From Alcanivorax sp. (GTDB lineage Bacteria; Pseudomonadota; Gammaproteobacteria; Pseudomonadales; Alcanivoracaceae): DNA of 13,418 nucleotides. Made by a program: the position numbers and the translations under genes. Position 1 is the first letter of the stretch. The number at the start of each line of letters is the position of its first letter. Shown piece after piece: positions 4,612 through 12,501 of the stretch. The notes under the pieces are model-generated. The model ran no database searches. It saw only the letters and a program-made list of their open reading frames with translations, and was not told the origin of the DNA. The DNA lies in contig SLJS01000124.1 in NCBI GenBank assembly GCA_007135015.1, positions 1-13,418 of the forward strand. The letters run 5' to 3'.

Positions 4612-7608
4612 ATGAGCAAGCACCGATTTGATGACCGCGTCGCCATTGTCACCGGCGCCGGTGGCGGCCTGGGCCGTTCCCATGCCCTGCTGCTGGGCAG
4701 CCTGGGCGCGAAGGTGGTGGTCAATGACCTGGGCGGCAGCGCCCACGGCGACGGCAAATCCTCGGCGGCTGCCGACCAGGTGGTCGAAGAGATCCGCGAG
4801 GCCGGCGGCGAAGCCGTGGCGAACTACGATTCCGTCGAGGAAGGTCAGAGCATCGTGCAGACGGCCCTGGATACCTGGGGCCGGGTGGACATCGTCATCA
4901 ACAACGCCGGCATCCTGCGCGATGTGAGCTTTCACAAGATGACCCACGACGACTGGGACCTGGTGCTGCGTGTGCACCTGAATGGTTCCATGGCCGTGAG
5001 CCACGCGGCCTGGCCGGTAATGCGCGAGCAGGGCTACGGCCGCATTCTCATGACCACTTCCGCGGCCGGCCTTTACGGCAACTTCGGTCAGGCCAACTAC
5101 ACCGCCGCCAAGCTCGGCATCGCCGGACTGGCCAATACCCTGGCGGAAGAGGGCCGCAGCAAGAATATCCATGTGAACACCATCGCCCCCATTGCCGCTT
5201 CACGGCTTACCGAAACCGTGATGCCGAAGGAGCTGCTCAAGAACCTGAATCCGGAAGCGGTGAGTCCGCTGGCGGCCTGGTTGTGTCACGAGGACTGCGA
5301 GGAAACCAAGGCCATCTTCGAAGTGGGTGCCGGCTATATCGGCAAGCTGCGCTGGGAGCGCAGCAGGGGCCACTGCTTTCCGCTGGGCAAGGCGTTCAGT
5401 GTGGATGACGTGGCGAAGCGGTGGAATAAGATCAACGACTTCACCGACGCCGAGCATCCCTCCAGCGTCAACGAATCCTTCATGCCGATTCTGGAAAATA
5501 TCAACAATCCCAGCCTGGGCGGCAACGAGTTCATCGATCTCGACGAGGCCAGCAAGGCGGAACTGGAACTGGAGTCCGGGTACGACGAGAATGACCTGGC
5601 CCTTTACGCCCTGGGCGTGGGCGCCGGCCGCGACCCCATGGACGACAGCGACCTGAAATTCGTCTATGAAATGCACCGCGACTTCCAGGCGCTGCCCACT
5701 TTCGCGGTCATGCCCCAGTCCAGTGCCATGCTCAAGGCGGCAAAGGAAGGCAAGTTTGCCCTGCCTGGAATGAACTTCGGCCTGGACCGGCTGCTCCATG
5801 GCGAGCAGTACACCGAGATCAAACACCCGATCCCGCGCAAGGCGAAGCTCAGGCATGTGTTCCGTTTCAAGGAAGCCTTCGACAAGGACCCCAACGCCGT
5901 GGTGACCTTTGCCATTTCGTCGCAGGACGAGAACGGCAATGAGCTCATGTACAACGAGATGACCTCGTTCGTGAAGGGCGCCGGCGGCTGGGGCGGTGAC
6001 CGCGGCCCGAGCGGCGACATCAATGTGCCGCCGGAGCGTGAGCCGGACGCGGTGATCGAGGAGCAGACCGATCCCAATCAGACGCTGCTCTATCGTCTTT
6101 CCGGGGACTGGAACCCGCTGCACGCGGACCCGAACTTCGCCAGGGCCTTTGGCTATAACCGTCCCATTCTCCACGGCCTGTGCACTTTCGGCTATGTGGG
6201 CCGCCAGGTGATCCGCGCCTTCTGCGACAACGACGGAAAACTGTTCAAGAGCATCAAGGTACGCTTTGCCAAGAGCGTCTTCCCGGGTGAGACCCTGGAA
6301 ACGAGGATGTGGAAGGAATCCGATACCCGGATCATTGTGGAGACCCGCGTGAAGGAGCGCGACGAAGTGGTGATCCGCAACGCCGCCGTGGAGCTCTTCA
6401 CCGAAGTGCCCGAGGAAGCGCCGGCATCGAAAGCAGGGGAGACCGAAGCCGAAGGGCAGGGCGGTGTTTCTGAAGAAATCACCCTCGATGATGTCTTCAG
6501 CGCCGTGTCCACGTACATCGGCCAGAACCCGGAGCTGGCGGACAAGACCGGCACCTGCTTCCAGTTCCACTTCAGCGACCCGGACCAGAGCTTCTTCATT
6601 GACCTGAAGAACGCTCCGGGCAGTGCCGGCCCCGGTGCCGCCGACAGCCCGGATGTGACCCTGGAGCTGGCCACGAAGCACGCCTTCAGCCTGTTCGGTG
6701 GCGATGTGGCCGAGGCCCAGAAGCTCTACTTCAGTGGGGACCTCAAGGTCACCGGCAACGTCATGGCTTCCAACAAGCTCTCGGCGCTTTCCGGCATGGA
6801 CCCGAAACTGGTGGAAGAGGCCCGGGACAAACGTGTGGCAGAAGGTGGCGGTAGCAGCGGCGGGAAGGCCGCGAGCGATGGTGGCGCCGAACAGACCACA
6901 CTCGACGATGTCTTTGGCGGCATCAATACCTATATCGCACAGAACCCGGAACTGGTGGACAAGACCGGCACCTGCTTCCAGTTTGTCTTCCACAACCCGG
7001 AGCAGAGCTTCTATATTGATCTCAAGAAGGCCCCGGGTGGCGCTGGTGCAGGCATGGCCGACGGTCCGGACGTGACGCTGGAGCTCGACACCGAACATGC
7101 CGAAACCCTGTTCGGCGGCGACCTGGCGAAGGTCCAGCAGCTCTACTTCGGTGGCGATCTCAAGATCGCGGGCAATGTCATGGCGTCCAACAAGCTCTCG
7201 GTGCTCCAGGGCATGGATCCGCAACTGGTGGAAGACGCCCGCCAGCAACGCCTGGCCGAAGGCGCGCCCACGGCTGCCTCGCAGACCTCGCAGCAGGCGA
7301 CGAAGGAAGAGCCCCGTGCCGCCGAGGCTTTCGATACCCTGGCGAAGAAGTTGGCCAAAACCAGCGGCCTGGCCGGCGTGATCCAGTTCCATGTTACCGA
7401 CCCGGAAGGTGACTGGCTGGTGGATCTCGCCGGACAGTCCGTGGAGCAGGACAAGGCCAAGGACGCTGGCGCGGTGGTCACCGTCGCCGACGGCAGGTTT
7501 GCCGACTGGGTGGAAGGCAAGCAGACCCTGCGCACGCTCTACCAGAAAGGCGAGCTGCGCGTGGACGGCGACGTGGCCCTGGTGCGTCAACTGGAACAGG
7601 TGCTCTGA
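4612..7608 (+). CDS. MFE-2-like multifunctional enzyme: SDR + (R)-hydratase + three SCP2 domains
   Basis: This 998-residue protein resembles peroxisomal D-bifunctional protein (HSD17B4). Residues 1 to about 300 are an SDR (R)-3-hydroxyacyl-CoA dehydrogenase: TGAGGGLG 14-21, D39 suggesting NAD preference, NNAG 97-100, and tetrad N124, S150, Y163, K167. Residues about 320-610 are a double-hotdog, MaoC-like hydratase 2 with motif YRLSGDWNPLHAD at 494-506 and likely catalytic D499 and H504, spaced as in human MFE-2. Then come three SCP2 lipid-carrier domains (about 623-744, 762-884 and 900-998) joined by Gly/Ser/Ala/Glu/Gln linkers. The first two are near copies; the third has diverged. The ATG at 4612 has an AAGGGAG site; the frame also opens at a TTG (4591) inside the hairpin tail, which is unlikely to be used. 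It would carry out steps two and three of beta-oxidation. Confidence 0.93.
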   Translation: MSKHRFDDRVAIVTGAGGGLGRSHALLLGSLGAKVVVNDLGGSAHGDGKSSAAADQVVEEIREAGGEAVANYDSVEEGQSIVQTALDTWGRVDIVINNAGILRDVSFHKMTHDDWDLVLRVHLNGSMAVSHAAWPVMREQGYGRILMTTSAAGLYGNFGQANYTAAKLGIAGLANTLAEEGRSKNIHVNTIAPIAASRLTETVMPKELLKNLNPEAVSPLAAWLCHEDCEETKAIFEVGAGYIGKLRWERSRGHCFPLGKAFSVDDVAKRWNKINDFTDAEHPSSVNESFMPILENINNPSLGGNEFIDLDEASKAELELESGYDENDLALYALGVGAGRDPMDDSDLKFVYEMHRDFQALPTFAVMPQSSAMLKAAKEGKFALPGMNFGLDRLLHGEQYTEIKHPIPRKAKLRHVFRFKEAFDKDPNAVVTFAISSQDENGNELMYNEMTSFVKGAGGWGGDRGPSGDINVPPEREPDAVIEEQTDPNQTLLYRLSGDWNPLHADPNFARAFGYNRPILHGLCTFGYVGRQVIRAFCDNDGKLFKSIKVRFAKSVFPGETLETRMWKESDTRIIVETRVKERDEVVIRNAAVELFTEVPEEAPASKAGETEAEGQGGVSEEITLDDVFSAVSTYIGQNPELADKTGTCFQFHFSDPDQSFFIDLKNAPGSAGPGAADSPDVTLELATKHAFSLFGGDVAEAQKLYFSGDLKVTGNVMASNKLSALSGMDPKLVEEARDKRVAEGGGSSGGKAASDGGAEQTTLDDVFGGINTYIAQNPELVDKTGTCFQFVFHNPEQSFYIDLKKAPGGAGAGMADGPDVTLELDTEHAETLFGGDLAKVQQLYFGGDLKIAGNVMASNKLSVLQGMDPQLVEDARQQRLAEGAPTAASQTSQQATKEEPRAAEAFDTLAKKLAKTSGLAGVIQFHVTDPEGDWLVDLAGQSVEQDKAKDAGAVVTVADGRFADWVEGKQTLRTLYQKGELRVDGDVALVRQLEQVL
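6478..7266 (+). repeat. Tandem duplication of the SCP2 domain inside the MFE gene
   Basis: Two coding units repeat with a period of 417 bp (139 codons); for example, the LDDVF codons start at 6484 and 6901. By hand alignment of about 117 residues the two domains are roughly 70% identical, with long exact matches such as GNVMASNKLS and DKTGTCFQF. The DNA is visibly similar too, for instance the GGCACCTGCTTCCAGTT tract in both. This indicates an in-frame tandem duplication more recent than the split from the third domain. Confidence 0.85.
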
Positions 7609-7635
7609 CACCGGAAACACGAGAGGAGACAGATC

Positions 7636-8817
7636 ATGAATACGCGCGTGAATGTAATCGGTGTCGGCATGACGAAATTCGCCAAGCCCGGCGCCAGCCC
7701 CGACTACCATGAGATGGCCTCGGATGCCGGGCGCAATGCGCTCAAGGACGCGGGCATCCAGTACGAGGATGTTGAGCAGGCCTTCTGCGGCTACGTCTAC
7801 GGTGATTCCACCTGCGGTCAGCGGGCCGTCTACGAGCTGGGGCTGACAGGCATCCCGGTGGTGAACGTGAATAACAACTGCTCCACGGGCTCTTCAGCTC
7901 TCTACCTGGCGCGTCAGGCCATCGAGAGCGGCGCGGCCGAGTGCGTGCTGGCGCTGGGTTTCGAAAAGATGGAACGCGGAGCCCTCGGGTCCAAGTTCAA
8001 CGACCGCGAAAACCCCATGGGCCGGCACGCCGAAGTGATGGTGAATGAACAGGGTTTCACTCAGGCCCCGCCCGCCGCCCAGATGTTCGGCGGTGCCGGC
8101 CGGGAATACCGCTGGGAGCACGGCACCAAGCGAGAAACTTTCGGGAAGATTGCCGAAAAGGCCCGCCGGCATGCCAGCAACAACCCCTATGCGTTGTTCA
8201 ATGACGTGCTCTCGCTCGACGAGATCATGGCTTCCGAGGAAGTCTTTGACCCGCTCACACGTTTCCAGTGCTGCCCGCCGACCTGTGGCGCCGGAGCGGC
8301 CATCCTCTGCTCGGACGCCTTTGCGAAGAAGCACGGCATCGACAATCCGGTTCATATCGCCGCCCAGGCGATGACCACCGACTTTTCAAGCAGTTTCGAC
8401 GCGAAGTCCATGATCAAGATGGTGGGCTACGACATGACCACCGCTGCGGCGAAGCAGGTGTATGAAGCCGCCGGCATCGGCCCGGAAGACCTGGACGTAG
8501 TGGAACTCCACGACTGCTTTACCGCTAATGAGCTACTTACCTATGAGGGGCTGGGACTTTGCCCGGAAGGCGGCGCGGAAAAGTTTATCCAGGATGACGA
8601 CAATACCTATGGAGGAAAGGTCGTGACCAATCCTTCGGGTGGGTTGCTTTCCAAGGGGCATCCGCTCGGTGCCACGGGCCTGGCACAGTGCACGGAGCTG
8701 GTCTGGCAGCTGCGCGGCCAGGCCGAGAAACGTCAGGTGGAAAACGCCCGCATCGCGCTGCAGCACAATCTGGGCCTGGGCGGAGCCTGCGTGGTCACGC
8801 TTTATCGGCGCGACTGA
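7636..8817 (+). CDS. SCPx-type thiolase (3-ketoacyl-CoA thiolase)
   Basis: This 393-residue thiolase of the SCP2/SCPx clade catalyses CoA-dependent cleavage of 3-ketoacyl-CoA, the last beta-oxidation step. Visible features are the nucleophile Cys82 in NNNCSTGSSALYLA, the HDCFTANEL motif at 292-299 and the NPSGGLLSKGHPLGATG block at 332-348 with His342. The ending QHNLGLGGACVVTLY closely matches vertebrate SCPx. Unlike animal SCPx it has no C-terminal SCP2 domain; those domains are on the enzyme encoded upstream. The start is supported by a GGAG ribosome binding site, and the gene follows the MFE stop by 27 bases, so it is in the same operon. SCPx thiolases act on straight- and branched-chain substrates; the substrate here is not evident. 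Confidence 0.92.
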   Translation: MNTRVNVIGVGMTKFAKPGASPDYHEMASDAGRNALKDAGIQYEDVEQAFCGYVYGDSTCGQRAVYELGLTGIPVVNVNNNCSTGSSALYLARQAIESGAAECVLALGFEKMERGALGSKFNDRENPMGRHAEVMVNEQGFTQAPPAAQMFGGAGREYRWEHGTKRETFGKIAEKARRHASNNPYALFNDVLSLDEIMASEEVFDPLTRFQCCPPTCGAGAAILCSDAFAKKHGIDNPVHIAAQAMTTDFSSSFDAKSMIKMVGYDMTTAAAKQVYEAAGIGPEDLDVVELHDCFTANELLTYEGLGLCPEGGAEKFIQDDDNTYGGKVVTNPSGGLLSKGHPLGATGLAQCTELVWQLRGQAEKRQVENARIALQHNLGLGGACVVTLYRRD

Positions 8818-8881
8818 GGAGGCTGGCCGGGGCTCTGGCGGTCGGTGTTCCGTAGTTGATGGCCGATGATCACGGTCGGGA

Positions 8882-8908
8882 GCCAAGGGCGTGCACCCCA
8901 CGCCTTGG
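8882..8908. terminator. Candidate bidirectional terminator between convergent genes
   Basis: CCAAGGGCGTG (8883-8893) pairs with CACGCCTTGG (8899-8908), leaving one bulged G and a 5-base loop. It lies between the converging thiolase and DJ-1-family genes. No T-run follows on either strand, so it is either a Rho-independent terminator lacking a good tail or a 3'-end stabilising hairpin. Confidence 0.4.
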
Positions 8909-8926
8909 CCATGGCTATCCCCGCCC

Positions 8927-9427
8927 TTACTGAAGCAGCTTCATCAGTTCCCGGTTGAATGCCGGCAGGTCCCCGGGGATCCGCGATGTGACAAGCCGGC
9001 CATCCACTACCACCTCCTCATCGCGGTAGATCGCCCCGGCGGCCGTGAGCTCGTCCTCCACCTTCGGGTAGGCGGTCATCTCGCGGTCTTCGATGACACC
9101 CGCGGCCGCCAGGATCTGTGGCCCGTGGCAGATGGCCGCCACCGGCTTGCCGGCCTTCATGAAGGCCCGGGCAATCTCCAGCACGGTTGCGTTTTCGCGT
9201 AGGGCGGCGGGGGCCTTGCCCCCCGGCAGTAGCAGTGCATCGTAGTCATCCGGGTTGACCTGTGCCACGTCCAGGTCCACGGCTACCCTGTAGCCCTTCT
9301 TGCCGGTGATTTCTCCGGCGCCGGTGGAGGCGACCTGCGTCAGGCCGCCGGCTTCCTGGGCCCGGTACATGGGCACCAGTAATTCCGTGTCCTCGAACTT
9401 GTCTGCCGAAATAATCAATACACGCAT
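8927..9427 (-). CDS. DJ-1/PfpI family protein (YhbO-like)
   Basis: This 166-residue class I glutamine-amidotransferase-fold protein has the family nucleophile elbow AICHGPQ, with Cys100 and His101, the oxyanion-region PGG at 68-70, and Glu12 in FEDTE, which normally contacts the cysteine. The C-terminal IPGDLPAFNRELMKLL closely matches E. coli YhbO and PfpI-type proteins. Proposed activities for the family are intracellular peptidase, methylglyoxal-related hydrolyase and protein/nucleotide deglycase; which applies is disputed, and a stress-protection role is the safest reading. A strong AAGGAGG site sits seven bases before the ATG. The gene stands alone, convergent with the beta-oxidation operon. 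Confidence 0.92.
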   Translation of the reverse strand: MRVLIISADKFEDTELLVPMYRAQEAGGLTQVASTGAGEITGKKGYRVAVDLDVAQVNPDDYDALLLPGGKAPAALRENATVLEIARAFMKAGKPVAAICHGPQILAAAGVIEDREMTAYPKVEDELTAAGAIYRDEEVVVDGRLVTSRIPGDLPAFNRELMKLLQ

Positions 9428-9667
9428 GGGTTGGCCTCCTTTTCTCTGGCCGGACGTGCCCGGAGGACTCGCCCGGGAATACAGTCGCCGTTTGGTGATT
9501 ATGGCAGATGGACTCGGCGTGGGTTGATCCCCCGGGCCAGCCTCGCGGTCGTATATGGATGTTTGCTGGGCGCAGAGCCTGGGCCGGTTCCTCCGGTCTC
9601 CGGCCTGCGGTAGCCAGTCCCGGCAAAACTGATAGACTGGAAATTCGGGAAGCAGAGAAGAACAACG

Positions 9668-10417
9668 ATGCGAATGCCCGTTCGCCTGGCCAGATTACTG
9701 TGCGGCATGGTCATTATTCTCTTGCCGAGCGGCGCAACCGGGGCGCCCGGCGCGTCGACGGTAACGGCGGCGGCCCTTCCGCTGGCCTCGCTGATGGAGC
9801 CGGACGGAAGCGGGCTGTACCAGCGCCTGATGGCCCGTGCCCTGGAGCCGCTTGATGTGGAAGTCAGGGAGGTCTTTTACCCCTACCGTCGCGCGCTTCA
9901 GGCCTTCGAGATGGGGCAGGTGGATTGCCTGTTTTCGCTCACCGATATTCTTCTGGAACGCTTCAGCGAAGACGAGGTGGTCTACAGCTTTCCTCTGGGA
10001 AAATTCAGTTTCCATATCTTCACTTCCGCGGAGGAGGAGCCCATCCGGTCCATTGCGGGGCTTGAAGGCAAGTCCGTGGGTATCATCATGGGTCACGAAG
10101 CCTATCTGGACAGCGTTCTTGGCGAAGGCTTTCAGACCGGAACGGCAAGGAATGATGCCCAGGCGGTACGAATGATGGGTGCCGGGCGTTTCGATGCGAT
10201 CATTGCCGCCATTCCCGATATCACCCCCTTTCTCGATCAGTTGAATTACTCGCCGGACCACCCGGTGCTCGAGAGTTATGACAGGCTGAACTGTCACAAC
10301 ACTGATAGCAATCGGGAGTTTATAGGAGCGGTGTCCGCCGAACTTCTCCGGCTAAAGGGTGCAGGGGTCTATGAAGAGGAAGCGGGCGAGCTGTATGTTC
10401 CCTTTGATGCGGAGTAA
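9668..10417 (+). CDS. Orphan periplasmic solute-binding protein (SBP_bac_3-like)
   Basis: This 249-residue protein has an N-terminal signal peptide: basic MRMPVRLAR, hydrophobic LLCGMVIILLP, and a likely cleavage site around residues 23-28 (ATGAPG). The mature part resembles family 3 extracellular solute-binding proteins. Lobe 1 includes GLYQRLMARALE and YPYRRALQAFEMGQVDCLFS; lobe 2 begins near SIAGLEGKSVGIIMGHEAYLD and includes NDAQAVRMMGAGRFDAIIAAI. No permease or ATPase gene is adjacent, so it may serve a distant transporter or a sensor, and the ligand cannot be inferred. The ribosome binding site is weak (AGAGAAG). Two ATGs two codons apart are possible starts. Confidence 0.8.
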   Translation: MRMPVRLARLLCGMVIILLPSGATGAPGASTVTAAALPLASLMEPDGSGLYQRLMARALEPLDVEVREVFYPYRRALQAFEMGQVDCLFSLTDILLERFSEDEVVYSFPLGKFSFHIFTSAEEEPIRSIAGLEGKSVGIIMGHEAYLDSVLGEGFQTGTARNDAQAVRMMGAGRFDAIIAAIPDITPFLDQLNYSPDHPVLESYDRLNCHNTDSNREFIGAVSAELLRLKGAGVYEEEAGELYVPFDAE

Positions 10418-10648
10418 TTCAGGCTCCGGGGCGAGATGCCTTTTCGCAGCACCGTAGACCCCGATACGGGCCGCTCGAGCTTCCCACCAGGCGCCCGGGT
10501 TGCCCTTTTACGTTGCCCTCCATGTACTGGTTTGTAATGGGGGGCATCGGGAAAACTCCGTACAGGGTGGGGAGGTTCGCACCGGGCTGTTATCAGGTAT
10601 AGGATATCCTGCTCCCGGATTGACCATGTCCCCGTGATGGAGAAGCCC

Positions 10649-11512
10649 ATGACCCGCTCCTGCCCGATCTCCCGAATTCCCTTGCTGCTTACCCTGCTTG
10701 TTCTTTCCGGGTGCTCTGTTCTGGAGCAGCAGGTGGAGCAACGCAGCCCGGAGGCCAGGGTAGAGGGTGTCAGGGTTTCGGGGCTTAATTTCGAGCAGGT
10801 GCGGCTGCTTGTGGATGTGCAGGTCGATAATCCAAACCCGGTATCGGTAAGGATCGCGGGGCTGGATTACGAGGTTCGCCTTCACGGCGAACGGGCGTTT
10901 TCCGGTGAAAGCAGGGAGCCTTCCGAAGTCCCGGCCCGAGGCAGTGCCATGGTGTCGGTGCCCATCACTCTGACGTACCGGGAGCTTTATGAGGGTATTG
11001 CCGGATTGCGCGGCCGTGACAGGGTCGATTTCGACGTCGATGTGGGACTGGATGTGGGTATACCACTTCTGGGAAACCGACGGCTGTCGGCGAGCACCTC
11101 GGACACTCTTCCACTTCCGAAGTGGCCCGGTGTCTCGCTGAGCAACCTTCGTATTGAGCGGCTTGGCCTGGACGGAGCAAGCGTTGTGCTGGATCTTGGG
11201 GTCTATAACCCCAACAGTTTTGGCCTGACCGTTGACGGGCTACGCTATGATTTCAGCGTGAATGGCAGGGACTGGGCTCGGGGCGAGCTGGAACAGAGCG
11301 CTGTGGTGGACCCGGACGGCCGTGCAACACTTTCCATTCCTGTAGATGTGGATTTCGCGGCCCTGGGATCCGGAGTGTATCGGATGTTGCTCGAGGGGGG
11401 TGCCCTGGACTACCAGCTCTCGGGAAGGCTGGCCGGCACCGCAGGGGAAGGGTTTCCGGGTCAGTTCGAACTGGAGTTGAATGACTCCGGCGAAGTAAGC
11501 CCGGATCGTTGA
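10649..11512 (+). CDS. LEA type 2 / WHy-domain lipoprotein with two tandem domains
   Basis: This 287-residue predicted lipoprotein has a hydrophobic signal and the lipobox LSGC with Cys22. Ser at +2 suggests outer-membrane sorting. The mature part contains two WHy (LEA_2) domains, roughly 40-150 and 160-278, each with the hallmark NPN turn: VQVDNPNPVSVRI near 57-69 and LGVYNPNSFGLTV near 183-195. WHy domains occur in LEA14-type desiccation and stress proteins; the bacterial role is poorly known. The start used here has GGAGA five bases upstream and gives a normal lipoprotein signal length. In-frame GTG (10634) and ATG (10637) codons upstream are less likely because the second overlaps that site. 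It appears monocistronic. Confidence 0.85.
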   Translation: MTRSCPISRIPLLLTLLVLSGCSVLEQQVEQRSPEARVEGVRVSGLNFEQVRLLVDVQVDNPNPVSVRIAGLDYEVRLHGERAFSGESREPSEVPARGSAMVSVPITLTYRELYEGIAGLRGRDRVDFDVDVGLDVGIPLLGNRRLSASTSDTLPLPKWPGVSLSNLRIERLGLDGASVVLDLGVYNPNSFGLTVDGLRYDFSVNGRDWARGELEQSAVVDPDGRATLSIPVDVDFAALGSGVYRMLLEGGALDYQLSGRLAGTAGEGFPGQFELELNDSGEVSPDR

Positions 11513-11535
11513 TCCGGCTCCTGCTTCGGGCTTTT
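11497..11535. terminator. Bidirectional terminator between convergent lipoprotein and SDR genes
   Basis: AAGCCCG (11497-11503) pairs with CGGGCTT (11527-11533), followed by TT on the plus strand. The loop holds an overlapping alternative stem, CCGGATC (11501-11507) with GATCCGG (11511-11517). It overlaps the end of the lipoprotein gene and sits just before the SDR stop, as expected for a shared terminator in a 27-base convergent gap. The U-tract is short. Confidence 0.5.
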
Positions 11536-11539
11536 CCGG

Positions 11540-12343
11540 TTAGTGCCCCTGCCAGTTGCGCATGCTGGTTGTCACGCCCAGAGCGCGGCCGATCATATCC
11601 AATAGCCCCACGGGCAACAGTTTGAGCAGCGGCGTGAGCTTGACCATGAATGGCTCCATCAGCATGGCGTCACCGCGCAGGCAGGAGGCAACAATCTTTT
11701 CGGCCAACTGATCCGGCTCCAGCATGCGTGTCAGTCGTGGAGGTTCCACGCCATTGAACATGCCGGTATTGATGTAGCTGGGGCAGACTGCGGTGACATG
11801 GATGTTATTGTGGCCTTCTTCTTTCAACTCGAGGCGCAGGGACTCGGAGAAACCGAGAGCCGCCCACTTGCTTGCGCAATAGCTGGTCCCGTAGGGAAGC
11901 CCCACCAGGCTCGAGGCGCTGGCGATATTAACGATTCGTGCCTCGGGGCGTTCCAGAAGATCCTGCAGGAACACCCAGGTTACGTTGGTCATGCCGGTAA
12001 TATTGACGTCATAGGTGAGCTTGTGCTGCTCCAGGGGAAGTTGCAGAAAGTTTCCACCGAAGACCACCCCCGCATTATTGACCAGGACGTCAACAGGGCC
12101 GACGTCACGATAGATGCTTCCGCGCATCTCCCTGAGCGCCTCCACATCGGTCACGTCGGCGACATGGGCGGTTACGTCGTGCCCCTCATCTCGCAGCTCT
12201 TGCGCGGTGCGCTCCAGGGTTTCGCGGTTGATATCACTGAGTACCAGGGATGCGCCACTGCGCGCAAAGGCTTCCGCAATGGTACGGCCGATGCCCTGTC
12301 CGCCTCCCGTGATCAGTACGCGCTTGTTCTTCAGTGACATCAT
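11540..12343 (-). CDS. Classical short-chain dehydrogenase/reductase
   Basis: This 267-residue SDR has the cofactor motif TGGGQGIG at 12-19, Asp37 at the end of the second strand (NAD-preferring pattern), NNAG at 89-92, and the catalytic set N114, S142, Y155, K159 (YCASK). The C-terminal extension with PLLKLLPVGLLDMIGRALG is hydrophobic, a feature of SDRs that associate with membranes or act on lipophilic alcohols or ketones; the exact substrate is unknown. The first of two adjacent ATGs is chosen because a GGAG site lies nine bases upstream. It stands alone, with a long non-coding region upstream, and is a separate transcription unit from the beta-oxidation operon. Confidence 0.9.
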   Translation of the reverse strand: MMSLKNKRVLITGGGQGIGRTIAEAFARSGASLVLSDINRETLERTAQELRDEGHDVTAHVADVTDVEALREMRGSIYRDVGPVDVLVNNAGVVFGGNFLQLPLEQHKLTYDVNITGMTNVTWVFLQDLLERPEARIVNIASASSLVGLPYGTSYCASKWAALGFSESLRLELKEEGHNNIHVTAVCPSYINTGMFNGVEPPRLTRMLEPDQLAEKIVASCLRGDAMLMEPFMVKLTPLLKLLPVGLLDMIGRALGVTTSMRNWQGH

Positions 12344-12501
12344 GGCAGGTCACTCCGGGTCATTTGATGTTTCCGATAGTGCTATACACCGAGTCTACAG
12401 AGGCGGTGTCCATTGATACTTGATCGAGCGCAATTCCGATAACGATTCCGCGGAACCCGAAACCCATTTTCAAACGCTCGTTTTATGGCTCTTGCAGATC
12501 T

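Noticed and set aside
3817..5172. 451-residue open frame antisense to the dehydrogenase and the start of the MFE gene
   Set aside because: It crosses two real genes and their intergenic hairpin, has no recognisable domain, and is explained by codon bias.
5200..7710. 836-residue open frame antisense to the MFE gene
   Set aside because: It mirrors the reading frame of a clearly functional multidomain gene; in GC-rich DNA with biased third positions, stops are depleted on the opposite strand. The product has no family signature and is rich in His, Gly and Val.
2561..12343. A single genomic island between the two repeat clusters
   Set aside because: Base composition and codon use look even across these genes, and no integrase, tRNA boundary or direct target repeat was found. 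The repeat clusters alone do not define an island.
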